Program-made: the position numbers and the translations under genes
The notes under the pieces: model-generated
What the model saw: the letters and a program-made list of their open reading frames with translations, nothing else
What the model was told of the DNA's origin: nothing
Database searches by the model: none
Assembly: GCA_934563745.1 (NCBI GenBank)
Contig: CAKTHE010000002.1
Coordinates: 76,598 to 140,597 of the forward strand
DNA length: 64,000 nucleotides
Source of the DNA: an uncultured Dysosmobacter sp.
Lineage (GTDB): Bacteria > Bacillota > Clostridia > Oscillospirales > Oscillospiraceae
Direction of reading: 5' to 3'
Shown here: piece after piece, positions 42,614 through 51,615 of the stretch
Position numbering within the stretch: the first letter of the stretch is position 1
Layout of the letters: every line of letters starts with the position of its first letter

Positions 42614-43987
42614 TTACAAGCTGTTTTTGCCCCGGACCAGATAGCGGCCCAGAGGACCGGAGAGGATGCGGCCCCGGTCCACAGCCAAGGCGCCCCGCAG
42701 GTAAACCTGACGGATGCCGCCGGAGGTAACAAAACCCTCATAGGTGCTGTATCCGGCTTTGCTGATCGAGTCTGCCCCGCGGATCACATGGCTGGCTCCG
42801 GGATCATAGACCACAATGTCGGCGTCACTGCCGGGGCGAAGAACGCCCTTGCGGGGATAAAGCCCGTAAAGCCGCGCGGGATTTTCACTAAGGACCTGGC
42901 ACATCTGGCTGACGCTGATGCGCCGCTGGGCCACGCCGGCGGTGTAGACCAACTCGCCCCGCGTCTCCACGCCGGGGACGCCGCCTGGGATCTTGGTGAA
43001 GTCCGCAAGTCCGGCGTTTTTCTGCTCCTGTGTAAAGCTGCAGTGATCTGTGGAGATCGTCTGGATCTCGCCCTTGCGCAGGGCTTTCCAGAGGTAATCC
43101 TGCTCGGCCTTTTCCCGGATCGGCGGAGCGCAGACATAGCGGGCCGCGGCGGCGGGATCATCCTGAAAGTAGACGGATTCGTCCAGAACAAGATACTGCG
43201 GACAGGTCTCTACGTACACGGTCTGGCCGCGCATGCGGGCGGCACGGACCTCGGCCAGGGACTCATGGTTGGTCAGATGAACGATGATGACCGGGCAATC
43301 CGCCGCCTCGGCAATATGCAGCAGCCGGCCGACCGCTTCCGCCTCCAGGCACATGGGACGGGTCAGGGGATGGGAGCTGGGACCCATTTTCCCGGCGGCC
43401 TTCCGCTCGGCAATCATCGCGTCGATCACGCCGGCGTTTTCGCAGTGGAAGCCGGCAATGCCGCCCATGCGCCGCAGCTGCTTGAGCGCCCGATAAATAT
43501 CCCCGTCGCTGCAGATCATGGCCGGATAGGTCAGATACATTTTAAAGGAAGAAATTCCGGCGGCGAACATCTTCGGCAGCTCTTCCTGCACGGAGTCGTT
43601 CCACTCTTCAATGGTCATGTGGAAGCCGTAGTCGCACCAGCTGCGGCCGTCCGCCTTCCGGTGCCACGCCTCCAGCCCCTCCGAAAGAGGATGACCGCGC
43701 CCGGCGTCGGCAAAGTCGATGACGGTGGTGGTGCCGCCGCGAATGGCGGCCCGGCTGCCGGAGGAGAAATCATCCGCCGTGGTGGTGTTGCATACGAACA
43801 GGTCAAAATGCGTATGCGCGTCGATGAAGCCGGGGAAGAGCAGACAACCGGAGACGTCCACGGTCTCGTCTGCTTCCGCCTTGATCCGGCGGCCGATTTG
43901 GACGATGCGCTCCCCGTCGATCAGAAGGTCGGCCTTCGCCGTTCCGTCGCCGGAGACCACGGTGCCGCCTTTGAGCAAACGTTTCAT
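42614..43987 (-). CDS. Dihydropyrimidinase/hydantoinase-type cyclic amidohydrolase
   Basis: This 457-aa metalloenzyme opens cyclic ureides such as dihydropyrimidines, hydantoins or allantoin. Metal ligands visible are His pair HTHFD, the carbamylated Lys in SSFKMYLTYPA, His in GFHCENAG, His in VHLTNHES and Asp in STDHCSFT. It resembles HyuA of E. coli, which sits near ssnA and ygfK there, and those two genes lie directly upstream here. ATG at 43987 uses GTGAGG; a GTG 12 bases earlier is less likely. It has its own promoter. Confidence 0.88.
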   Translation of the reverse strand: MKRLLKGGTVVSGDGTAKADLLIDGERIVQIGRRIKAEADETVDVSGCLLFPGFIDAHTHFDLFVCNTTTADDFSSGSRAAIRGGTTTVIDFADAGRGHPLSEGLEAWHRKADGRSWCDYGFHMTIEEWNDSVQEELPKMFAAGISSFKMYLTYPAMICSDGDIYRALKQLRRMGGIAGFHCENAGVIDAMIAERKAAGKMGPSSHPLTRPMCLEAEAVGRLLHIAEAADCPVIIVHLTNHESLAEVRAARMRGQTVYVETCPQYLVLDESVYFQDDPAAAARYVCAPPIREKAEQDYLWKALRKGEIQTISTDHCSFTQEQKNAGLADFTKIPGGVPGVETRGELVYTAGVAQRRISVSQMCQVLSENPARLYGLYPRKGVLRPGSDADIVVYDPGASHVIRGADSISKAGYSTYEGFVTSGGIRQVYLRGALAVDRGRILSGPLGRYLVRGKNSL

Positions 43988-44036
43988 AAAAAACCTCACT
44001 TTCTCCGGGGCAGCCCGGCTGGGATTCTTGGGAGGT

Positions 44037-44065
44037 ATTATACTACGCGGGCCTGCAAATATCCA
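44037..44065 (-). promoter_or_regulatory. Promoter of the hydantoinase-type gene
   Basis: On the complement TGGATA (44060-44065), 17 bases, TATAAT (44037-44042). It is downstream of the ygfK terminator, so this gene forms its own unit. Confidence 0.55.
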
Positions 44066-44166
44066 GAGGGCATTGGAAAAAACCTGAAGATGCGCGGCGG
44101 GTCTCGGTCGGCCGGAAAACTCCGCCTTTCCGGCCGGGGCACCGCGTGCTTCCGGAAGCGGACAGG

Positions 44167-44214
44167 AAAAATCCCGGTCTGCCGCCTGCCCTGGAAGGCA
44201 AGCGGCAGACCGGG
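44167..44214 (-). terminator. Terminator of the ssnA-ygfK operon
   Basis: Thirteen-base arms CCCGGTCTGCCGC and complement (44173-44185, 44202-44214) extended by TGCC/GGCA; minus strand ends ATTTTT. Confidence 0.85.
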
Positions 44215-44225
44215 CGCGCTGCGGA

Positions 44226-47183
44226 TCAGCCCAAAAGCCAGCGGTTATTCTGCAGAACCGTCAGGATCAGCGTTTCGATCCCCGCGGGAAGCCCGTTGTT
44301 GGGATCGTTGAGATCCGCTTCCCACACGGATCCGTCCAGCCGGACCAGGACCCGGTGCCCGTTCAGGGGCAGGAAGCCCGGATTGCCGGTGCTTTCGTCA
44401 AAGCCCCTGCGGTCATAAAACAGGGTGAATTTTTCGCGGTAGGGAGCGGAGTCGTAGGGGCAGAAGGCCGCGCAGTTGCCGCATTCGTTGCACATCCGGT
44501 CGATGTGCACGATCTGGCGGGACCCGTCGGGCAGGGCGACGGATACATTGGCCCGGTTGGGGCAGACGTCCACACAGTTTTGGCAGACGGTCTGGCACTG
44601 CAGGCAGCGGTCACCCTCGCAGCGGGCGGACAGGCACAAAACGCCCTTTTTACGCGTGACAGCCTCCCGGCTGTCCGGGCTGGCCGCGGCGGGAAGGGAG
44701 ATCTCGTCTGCGGAGCCGATCACCGCCTGGGCAAAAGCGGCCGCGTCTGCGATGCCTTCCACCACCGTGGCGGGACCGCGCATAGCGTCGCCGCCGACGA
44801 AAACACCGGGGAGATTTGTGCGGAAGTCCGGAGAGCCCTTGGCATCCGTCTGGATCCCATTTTCCCGGAAGAAGGCGCCGTCCACGCCCTCGCCGACTGC
44901 GGCGATGACCGTGTCGCAGGGAATTTCCAGGGTCTGGTCGGTTTCCTCCACGCCGCGGCGCCCGTCGGGACCGGGGGCGCCCAGCTGCATTTTCCGGCAG
45001 AGCAGCCGGCCCTGCTCCTGGCGGATGGGAGCGGCCAATTCCAGGAAGGTGACGCCATCCGCCAGTGCCAGTTCCAGCTCTTCCGCGTCGGCGGGCATAT
45101 ACTTCCGGGTCCGGCGATAGACCAGCGTGACAGAATCCGCCCCGGCCCGCAGGGCCGCGCGGGCGGCGTCCATGGCGGTGTTGCCTGCGCCGACCACCGC
45201 CACATGGCCCAGGGATACCGGCTTGCCGGCCTTCAGATCCCGCAGCCAGGCGATCACCGGCTGAACATTGCCGGGAATGTCCAGCTTGCCGGGCTTCTGG
45301 GCCCCGACCGCATAAAAGATGTGCGTATAGCCCTGCTCTTTGAGCGCGGCTGCCGACGGTGCCGGGGCGCCGCAGCGGATCTCGGCGCCCAGCTTCCGCA
45401 TCAAAGACACATCCCGGTCAATGGCCGCATCCGGGATTCGGAAGGCGGGAATGACCTGCCGGACGATTCCGCCCAGGGTCTGCTCCCGCTCGAACAGGGT
45501 CACCGGGATGCCGGCACGGGCCAGAAAATAGGCGGCGGCAATTCCGGTGGGACCGCCGCCCACCACGGCGGCCCGGCGTCCATCCCACACCGGTGCCGGC
45601 GGCGTCAGGGAAGCCAGAAGCGTTTCATAGCCGCGCTGAGCGGCGACCAGCTTGGCGCTCCGGATCTGTACCGGCGATTCGTAGAAATTCCGGGTGCACT
45701 TGTCCATGCAGTGATGGGCACAGATGGTTCCAGTGATGAAGGGCAGGGGGTTCTTCTGCATGATCACCTTCAATGCCGCAGCGTAGTCGCCCCGGCGGCT
45801 GAGCTCCAGATACTCCGGAATATCCTGCCCGATGGGGCAGCCGCCCTTGCAGGGGGCGGTGAAGCAGTTCAGCAGGGGAACCTTTTTCCAGAGCTTGCGC
45901 TTGGGCAGGGGCTTTACGGCCTTGCACAGAAGCGAATCCCGGATCGCCCCGTCCGCCTCGGCCTCGATCCGGGCACAGTCCACCCGGGTAAAGGGCTGGA
46001 AGGGCAGAGAGTCCAGCTTGTCCGCGATTTGGGTAAAGCGCTGGTAGCCGCCGGGCTTGAGCTCGGTGGTGGCCATGGTGATGGGCCAGATCCCGGCGGC
46101 AAAAAGCCGGTCGATGTTCATGGCGTCTGCGCCGCCGGAATAGCTCAGGCGCAGCCGGCCGTCAAACTCCCGGGCGATCCGGGCGGCCATCCGTGTGGTC
46201 AGGGGATAAAGGGCCTTGCCAGCCATATACATCTCATCGCTGGGCAGCTCTCCCGCGGTGACTTCCACCGGGAAGGTGTTGGAAAGCTTGAGACCGAATT
46301 CCAGGCCCCGGCCGGCGGCCAGCTTCTGCAGGCGCCGGAACATGGGAATCGCGTCCTCGTACTGCAGATCCTCCCGGAAGTGATGCTCGTCGAAGGCAAC
46401 ATAGTCGTAGCCCATGGCATCCAGGGTGGAGCGGGCCGTCTCATAGCCCAGCAGCGTGGGGTTGCACTTAACAAAGGTGTTCAGCCCCTTTTCGGTGATC
46501 AGGTACGTGGCGATCCGCTCAATCTCCTCCGGCGGACAGCCGTGCAGCGTAGAGACCGTGACGCTTCGCGAGATCCGGGGGGAGATGGAATCGATGAAGG
46601 CAGAGTCTTCAGGGAAAAGCGTGTGCAGCGCGGCGATACAGGACTGAAAGACCGGGGTGGAGGAAGCGTCCATCATGCCGTTCAGGAAGGTGTCCACCTT
46701 TTCCCCGCGGATTCCATCCAGGTCATAGCCCACGGACATGTTGAACACAAAGCCGTCGGGGCTTCCCAGGTGAAAGCGGTGTGCGATCATCTTGCAGGCG
46801 CACCAGGCTTTTACGTATTCGGCAAAGGCCTGGGGGACCGTCAGCTCCGTGCTCCACTCGCAGTTGTAGCACTCATCTTCGGCCAGAATGCACGGCCGGG
46901 CGATGCAGGCGGCCAGCTCAGCCCCGTCCATTTTCTGAACGGTTTTAAGTTCGAAGAACCGCGCGCCGGCAAAGTAACCGGCTACGATGTTCTGGGCCAG
47001 CTGGGTGTGCGGTCCCGCCGCGGGGCCGAAGGGCGCTTCGATCGTCTCGCCGAAAATGGGCAGACTTTTATCTCCGGCCCGATGCGGGCGGTATACACCG
47101 AACACGGAGCCATCCCGCTGATACTCCGCGCAAATCCAATTCATCAGTTCCCGAAAGGGAATGGGGATCATTTGTTCAGACAT
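44226..47183 (-). CDS. ygfK: YgfK-type iron-sulfur flavoprotein oxidoreductase
   Basis: This 985-aa multi-domain protein is annotated in E. coli as a putative selenate reductase subunit. Residues 1-~420 form a dihydroorotate-dehydrogenase-like barrel. Residues ~440-500 carry an Fe-S segment (CFTAPCKGGCPIG, then CAHHCMDKC). From ~538 there is a glutamate-synthase-like FAD domain (VVGGGPTGIAAAYF) with an NAD(P) site at ~664 (VVGAGNTAMDAARA). The C-terminal ferredoxin-like cysteines (CLQCQTVCQNCVDVCPN and CNECGNCAAFCPYD) lie at 860-909. The family occurs in purine/urate-degrading clusters of gut anaerobes and may reduce a purine-derived intermediate. It lies 68 bases after ssnA. Confidence 0.92.
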   Translation of the reverse strand: MSEQMIPIPFRELMNWICAEYQRDGSVFGVYRPHRAGDKSLPIFGETIEAPFGPAAGPHTQLAQNIVAGYFAGARFFELKTVQKMDGAELAACIARPCILAEDECYNCEWSTELTVPQAFAEYVKAWCACKMIAHRFHLGSPDGFVFNMSVGYDLDGIRGEKVDTFLNGMMDASSTPVFQSCIAALHTLFPEDSAFIDSISPRISRSVTVSTLHGCPPEEIERIATYLITEKGLNTFVKCNPTLLGYETARSTLDAMGYDYVAFDEHHFREDLQYEDAIPMFRRLQKLAAGRGLEFGLKLSNTFPVEVTAGELPSDEMYMAGKALYPLTTRMAARIAREFDGRLRLSYSGGADAMNIDRLFAAGIWPITMATTELKPGGYQRFTQIADKLDSLPFQPFTRVDCARIEAEADGAIRDSLLCKAVKPLPKRKLWKKVPLLNCFTAPCKGGCPIGQDIPEYLELSRRGDYAAALKVIMQKNPLPFITGTICAHHCMDKCTRNFYESPVQIRSAKLVAAQRGYETLLASLTPPAPVWDGRRAAVVGGGPTGIAAAYFLARAGIPVTLFEREQTLGGIVRQVIPAFRIPDAAIDRDVSLMRKLGAEIRCGAPAPSAAALKEQGYTHIFYAVGAQKPGKLDIPGNVQPVIAWLRDLKAGKPVSLGHVAVVGAGNTAMDAARAALRAGADSVTLVYRRTRKYMPADAEELELALADGVTFLELAAPIRQEQGRLLCRKMQLGAPGPDGRRGVEETDQTLEIPCDTVIAAVGEGVDGAFFRENGIQTDAKGSPDFRTNLPGVFVGGDAMRGPATVVEGIADAAAFAQAVIGSADEISLPAAASPDSREAVTRKKGVLCLSARCEGDRCLQCQTVCQNCVDVCPNRANVSVALPDGSRQIVHIDRMCNECGNCAAFCPYDSAPYREKFTLFYDRRGFDESTGNPGFLPLNGHRVLVRLDGSVWEADLNDPNNGLPAGIETLILTVLQNNRWLLG

Positions 47184-47251
47184 GCTGTATCCTCCTCGTG
47201 TTATGTGGAATGCTCTCCCCGCGGTCACCGGCGCAGGGAAGAAGCCATCGC

Positions 47252-48595
47252 TTAGTAGGCGCGGTGGTTCAGGCGGCCCCAAAGCCGCTTGCTGACTTCC
47301 AGAATGTGGGCGTTCACCGCTTCTTCGTCGATCTGTGTCAGCTGCCGGTCCTTCATCAGGATCCGTCCGTTGACCATGGAGGTCTGGCACTGCCGGCCGG
47401 TCATGCCGAAGAGCATGTGTCCGTCAATGTTTTCCGCGCCGAAGGGCGTAAAGGGCTTATAATCCATTACGATCACATCCGCGGCGGCGCCGGGGCGGAG
47501 CACGCCCAGGGTGGGGAAGCCGGCCCGGGCAGCCATAAGGGCGTTGTTGCGGAAGAGCATCTGGGTCACCTCCTGCCAGCCCACGCCGGGCAGACAGACG
47601 TTGTGCCGCTGTGCGATCAGGGCGACCTTGATGGACTCCAACATGTCGTTGGTATAGGCGTCTGTCCCGAGGCCGATGAGGATCCCGCGCCGGAACAGCT
47701 GCAGCACCGGGGAGATCCCAACGGCGTTGCCCATGTTGCTTTCGGGATTGTTGACCACCATGGTGTCCGTCTCCCGGATCAGATCCATCTCGGCGGTGTT
47801 GACGTGGATGCAATGGCCCAGGATCGTCTGCCGGCCCAGAATTCCGTGGTCGTGGAGCCGCTGGACCGGCCGGCGCCCGTAATTGCGCAGGGAGTCGTAT
47901 ACGTCGTTCATGCCTTCCGAGACATGGATGTGGTACCCGACCCGGCCGTTATTGGCTGCGGTCATGCGGTCAAAAGTCCGGTCGGAAATGGTGAACAGTG
48001 CGTGTCCGCCGAACATGGGTTTGAGCATATCGGAGGGGTTGCGCTCGCACCAGTCCAGAAAATCCTTGTTTTCCTGGACGGATTGGATGGACTTTTCCTC
48101 TCCGTCCCGGTCGCTGACCTCATAGCACAGACAGGCCCGCAGCCCCATCTGCTGCGTCACCTCTGCGATCTGCATCAGGGAGCCCGGAATTTCCAAAAAC
48201 GAGGCGTGATGGTCAAAAATCGTGGTGACGCCCTGCTTGATGCTGTCCATGACCAGGGCCTGGGCACTGGCTTTTGTGGCGGCCAGATCCAGATTCCGGT
48301 CGATATACCACCACTGTCCGTCCAGCACTTCGTAAAAGTTGGTGGGGGCATACCCGTCGATAGACAGGCCCCGGGCCAGGGCGGAGTAAATGTGGGTGTG
48401 GGCATTGATGAGCCCGGGCATGATCACGCCGCCATGCGCATCCACAAATTCCGCCTGGGGATATTGGGCGCGGAGATCCGCCGTGGAACCCACGGCCAGA
48501 ATGGTTCCGCCCTCGGTGACAACGCCGCCGTCGGGCAGATAGCCGGTCTCCTCCGGATCCCGGGTAATCACTTTGCCGTTTGCCAATAGAATCAT
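47252..48595 (-). CDS. ssnA: SsnA-type aminohydrolase
   Basis: This 447-aa amidohydrolase is of the guanine deaminase/AtzA-like class. Metal ligands are visible: HTH at 66-68, His in the IHVSEG segment (YHIHVSEG), His in GHCIHVN and Asp in GLGTDAYTND. In E. coli ssnA lies beside ygfK as here, in the locus tied to anaerobic purine use. Exact chemistry is not settled; a deaminase or ring-opening hydrolase step is plausible. ATG at 48595 follows GAAAGGAG. A ~160-base structured leader and a clear promoter precede it. Confidence 0.92.
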   Translation of the reverse strand: MILLANGKVITRDPEETGYLPDGGVVTEGGTILAVGSTADLRAQYPQAEFVDAHGGVIMPGLINAHTHIYSALARGLSIDGYAPTNFYEVLDGQWWYIDRNLDLAATKASAQALVMDSIKQGVTTIFDHHASFLEIPGSLMQIAEVTQQMGLRACLCYEVSDRDGEEKSIQSVQENKDFLDWCERNPSDMLKPMFGGHALFTISDRTFDRMTAANNGRVGYHIHVSEGMNDVYDSLRNYGRRPVQRLHDHGILGRQTILGHCIHVNTAEMDLIRETDTMVVNNPESNMGNAVGISPVLQLFRRGILIGLGTDAYTNDMLESIKVALIAQRHNVCLPGVGWQEVTQMLFRNNALMAARAGFPTLGVLRPGAAADVIVMDYKPFTPFGAENIDGHMLFGMTGRQCQTSMVNGRILMKDRQLTQIDEEAVNAHILEVSKRLWGRLNHRAY

Positions 48596-48757
48596 ACGAT
48601 CGCTCCTTTCGCTGCCAAGCGCCTGCGGGGAAAAAGAAAGGGCGCTTTGAACCGGCCCCGGTTCAAAACACCCAGCGCGCAAAGAGCCCGATAGGTGTCA
48701 GCCCGTGCGCGCGGCACTCCGTTTCAGCTATCCGTCTTTGCAATTTTTTAAGGATAG
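48596..48757 (-). promoter_or_regulatory. Structured 5' leader of the ssnA-ygfK operon, unidentified
   Basis: The transcript leader can form CTATCC/GGATAG (48757-48752 with 48733-48728). GCGCGCA/TGCGCGC (48712-48706 with 48681-48675) encloses ACACC (48698-48694), which can pair outside with GGTGT (48672-48668), giving a pseudoknot. A ten-base hairpin TTTGAACCGG/CCGGTTCAAA (48667-48646) follows, then a T-rich stretch. This layout resembles an attenuating riboswitch, but I cannot match it to a known class. Structures were found by eye only. Confidence 0.45.
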
Positions 48758-48761
48758 TTAT

Positions 48762-48790
48762 AGTTTACCGGAAGCGGGGGGAAAATGCAA
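48762..48790 (-). promoter_or_regulatory. Promoter of the ssnA-ygfK operon
   Basis: On the complement TTGCAT (48785-48790), 17 bases, TAAACT (48762-48767), about 165 bases before the ssnA start. The bases from 48791 to 48933 hold AT-rich sequence with a TATAAT near 48845, probably the promoter for the hemolysin III gene on the other strand. Confidence 0.6.
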
Positions 48791-48933
48791 GAAAAAGCAA
48801 AAAATTTTTGAAGCCCTCTTGAATTGATCGCGATGATCGTGTAATATAATAATCAATATTACATTACAGAAGAATTTAAATTAAATTCTGATGCCGCCGC
48901 CCGCAGCAGGGCGGCGTGGAAAGGAGCCTTTTT

Positions 48934-49596
48934 ATGAAACGAAGCTTTTTTGCCCGGGCCCAGGACCCGGTAAGCTGCGGGACGCATACCATCGGCGCGG
49001 CAGCGGCCCTGGCCGGCGGTGTGCTGTATCTTTTCCGGGCGCTGGGGACTGGAGCCCCGACGCTGGCACTGGCGGCGGCCATGTGCTTTGCTTTTTCGCT
49101 GCTGGCACTGTACGGGGCCAGCGCCCTGTATCATTTTTACCCCGGCACGGCGGAAAGCGGCGGGGTCAAGCGCCGGCTGCGGAAGCTGGATCACGGCATG
49201 ATCTATGTGCTGATCGCCGGAAGCTATACGCCTTTCTGCCTGGTGCTGCTGCCGCAGCCCCGGGGGACCCGATTCTGCCTGATCCTCTGGGCGGTGGCGG
49301 CTGTGGGCGTGCTGGCCAAGCTGGTATGGATCAATGCGCCCCGCTTTTTGTCGACGGGACTGTATCTTTTGATGGGCTGGGCCATTTTATTTGTGCTGCC
49401 GGACTTTGTCCATGTGGGCCAGCCCTGCCTGACCCTGGTGGCTTTGGGCGGGGTATGCTATACGGTGGGCGCGGTGTTTTACGCATTGAAGCGTCCGAAT
49501 CTCAGCGCGGAGTGGACCTTTCACGAGCTGTTTCACCTGCTGATCCTGGCCGGATCCCTGTTCCATTACCTGGCTGTATTTTTCTATGTGCTCTGA
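48934..49596 (+). CDS. Hemolysin III (HlyIII/PAQR) family membrane protein
   Basis: This 220-aa protein has seven predicted helices. PAQR-type motifs are visible: LYGASALYHFYP, LDHGMIYVLIAGSYTPF, and the C-terminal HELFHLLILAGSLFHY. These His residues bind Zn in the superfamily and suggest a hydrolase on membrane lipids. The name is historical; haemolysis is not implied. ATG at 48934 follows AAAGGAG. Confidence 0.93.
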   Translation: MKRSFFARAQDPVSCGTHTIGAAAALAGGVLYLFRALGTGAPTLALAAAMCFAFSLLALYGASALYHFYPGTAESGGVKRRLRKLDHGMIYVLIAGSYTPFCLVLLPQPRGTRFCLILWAVAAVGVLAKLVWINAPRFLSTGLYLLMGWAILFVLPDFVHVGQPCLTLVALGGVCYTVGAVFYALKRPNLSAEWTFHELFHLLILAGSLFHYLAVFFYVL

Positions 49597-49617
49597 CTGC
49601 GGATGAACGCAGATTGT

Positions 49618-49653
49618 AAAAAGGAAGCCCCCGGCGCCGGGGGCTTCCTTTTT
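49618..49653. terminator. Bidirectional terminator between hlyIII and upp
   Basis: A perfect palindrome AAAAAGGAAGCCCCCGG and complement with A- and T-run ends. Confidence 0.92.
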
Positions 49654-49669
49654 CAAAAACCAGCCGCTT

Positions 49670-50302
49670 TTATTTGGTGCCGAAGATCCGGTCGCCGGCA
49701 TCGCCCAGACCGGGGACGATGTAGCCATGCTCGTTCAGGTGGTCATCCACGGCGCCGCAGTAAATATCCACGTCCGGATGCTTTTCCTGCAGGAAAGCGA
49801 TCCCCTCCGGGGCGGCCAGCAGGACCATCAGCTTGATATTGGTGCAGCCGCGCTTTTTCATCTCGGTGATAGCGGCATCGGCGCTGCCGCCGGTGGCCAG
49901 CATGGGATCCACGATCATGATGTCCCGCTCGGCAATGTCCTTGGGCATCTTGCAGAAGTACACGTGCGGAATCAGGGTTTCTTCATCCCGATACATGCCG
50001 ATGTGGCCGACCCGGGCGCCGGGCACCATGCGCAGTACGCCATCCACCAGGCCCAGACCGGCCCGGAGAATGGGGACGATGGCAAATTTTTTGCCCTTCA
50101 GGGTGGGGGCAATGGTCTTGCAGACCGGGGTCTCGACCTCCTTGGTGGTCAGGGGCAGGTCACGGGTCGCTTCGTAGGTAATGAGCATGCCGATCTCCGA
50201 AACGATCTCCCGGAAGTCCTTGACGCTGGTGTTCTTATCCCGCAGGATCGTCAGCTTGTGCGCGACCAGAGGATGGTCCATCACGTGTACTTTTCCGCTC
50301 AT
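49670..50302 (-). CDS. upp: Uracil phosphoribosyltransferase
   Basis: Upp salvages uracil to UMP using PRPP. The 210-aa sequence is standard: [14 protein letters not shown], the PRPP motif [12 protein letters not shown], and the uracil-binding C-terminal [28 protein letters not shown] precedes the ATG. A single-gene unit between hlyIII and tsaB. Confidence 0.97.
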   Translation of the reverse strand: MSGKVHVMDHPLVAHKLTILRDKNTSVKDFREIVSEIGMLITYEATRDLPLTTKEVETPVCKTIAPTLKGKKFAIVPILRAGLGLVDGVLRMVPGARVGHIGMYRDEETLIPHVYFCKMPKDIAERDIMIVDPMLATGGSADAAITEMKKRGCTNIKLMVLLAAPEGIAFLQEKHPDVDIYCGAVDDHLNEHGYIVPGLGDAGDRIFGTK

Positions 50303-50375
50303 ATTGCAGCTTCCTTTCGTATGTATGATAAATCAAATTAGAACGACCAAAATGGTTTGCGGGGGCGCGGCCGGC

Positions 50376-51077
50376 TCAGGGCTTGTGCCGCTCGCTCAGG
50401 CGCTGGGCCTGGGGCGGACGCAGGTAAAGCGGCGTCAGGGCCTGGGGCGCAAGCAGCTGGGCGGGGTCTTCGGCCAGAAGATGGGCGCTGAGACCCACAC
50501 CGGCGGCGCTTTGAAACAGAAGGTGCGGCGCGGCCGGGCGGCAGGGAAGCCCCGCCGCGTCCATATAAGCAAGGCACAGGGCGGCTCCGTCGCCGGTGAC
50601 CCAGATGGGGCCTGCCTGAGCGGACAATTCCCGGGCAAGATCCGCAAGCGCAATGGCCCGATCGTCACACAGGCGGGTCAGCCTGCCGCCCTCAGCCTGG
50701 AAAAGGGCGTTGTAAATCTGATTGCGCCGGGCATCCATCGCACAGAGGATCAGTCCATCCTGCACGGCGGCGTTCCGCGCCATGGCGTCCAGGGTGGACA
50801 CGCCGATCACCGGAAGCCCGGCCGCGAAGGCGAGCCCCTTAGCCGCGGCCACGCCGATCCGGATCCCGGTGAAGGAACCGGGCCCCCGGGCCACCGCAAC
50901 GGCATCCATTTCGGCCAGCGTCAGCCCCGCGTTTTTTAAAAGATCCTCCACCATGGGCATCAGGGTGCGGCTGTGGGTCAGCCCTACGTTCTGATATGCC
51001 AGCCCCAGAAGGGCACCGTCCTCCGTCACAGCGGCGGAGCAGGCCTTGGCGGATGTTTCCAGCGACAGGATTTTCAT
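50376..51077 (-). CDS. tsaB: tRNA threonylcarbamoyladenosine synthesis protein TsaB
   Basis: TsaB is the scaffold partner of TsaD in making t6A37 on ANN-decoding tRNAs. The 233-aa ASKHA-fold protein shows ILSLETSAKACSAAV, VARGPGSFTGIRIGVA and MDARRNQIYNALF. It overlaps tsaE by four bases. tsaC is also in the window, fused to coaE; tsaD is not seen. Confidence 0.94.
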   Translation of the reverse strand: MKILSLETSAKACSAAVTEDGALLGLAYQNVGLTHSRTLMPMVEDLLKNAGLTLAEMDAVAVARGPGSFTGIRIGVAAAKGLAFAAGLPVIGVSTLDAMARNAAVQDGLILCAMDARRNQIYNALFQAEGGRLTRLCDDRAIALADLARELSAQAGPIWVTGDGAALCLAYMDAAGLPCRPAAPHLLFQSAAGVGLSAHLLAEDPAQLLAPQALTPLYLRPPQAQRLSERHKP

Positions 51078-51508
51078 AAGGTCGGCCCTCCTTCGGCGTG
51101 GATCACGCGCCCGTTTTCATCCGCTTCCAGGCGGCTGATGGTGACCCACAGGGTATCCGGCGGCAGGGCGTCCGCGGCCCGCTCGCTCCATTCCACGGCG
51201 CAGACTCCGCCCCGGGCCAGATAGTCATCCCATCCGATGTCCCATAGCTCTTCTGGGCCGGAGAGACGGTAAAGGTCGAAGTGGAAAAGCGGGATCGGCC
51301 CGGAATATTCGTTTACAATGGTAAAGGTGGGGCTGGTGACCCGGCCGGTGCAGCCAAGCCCCCGGGCAAGCCCGCGGGTGAAGGCCGTTTTCCCCATTCC
51401 GAGTTCCCCGCGAAAGGCCAGGACCGTTCCGGGTCGGAGCATTTTGCCCAGGGCTTCTCCCACCGCCTCTGTCTGCGCAGGGCTGCGGCTGATCCATTCG
51501 CCGTTCAC
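51074..51508 (-). CDS. tsaE: tRNA threonylcarbamoyladenosine synthesis ATPase TsaE
   Basis: This 144-aa ATPase powers turnover of the TsaBD complex. Walker A is GELGMGKTAF, with SPTFTIVNEYSG and the FHFDLYRLSGPEELWDIG family motif. It begins with GTG at 51508, nine bases after AAGGAGG; there is no ATG in frame nearby that would keep the family length. Confidence 0.94.
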   Translation of the reverse strand: MNGEWISRSPAQTEAVGEALGKMLRPGTVLAFRGELGMGKTAFTRGLARGLGCTGRVTSPTFTIVNEYSGPIPLFHFDLYRLSGPEELWDIGWDDYLARGGVCAVEWSERAADALPPDTLWVTISRLEADENGRVIHAEGGPTL

Positions 51509-51615
51509 GGTGCATGCCTCCTTTTCCGCGCGGCGGCGCTGAAATACCGCCGCCGGCCAAATCCGCCATATAGTATAGCACACATTCCAGGCCGTGTAAA
51601 AAGAAATTTGCAGCG

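Noticed and set aside
44355-47255. A 966-codon open frame on the plus strand opposite ygfK
   Set aside because: Antisense shadow of ygfK with the same codon-bias cause; no domain recognised.
48596-48757. The ssnA leader as a known purine, ZTP or THF riboswitch
   Set aside because: The conserved cores of those classes are not present; only general features (pseudoknot, terminator-like hairpin) match, so no class was assigned.
48934-49596. Hemolysin III as a virulence factor
   Set aside because: PAQR-type proteins are widespread and the name is historical; sequence gives no support for toxin activity.
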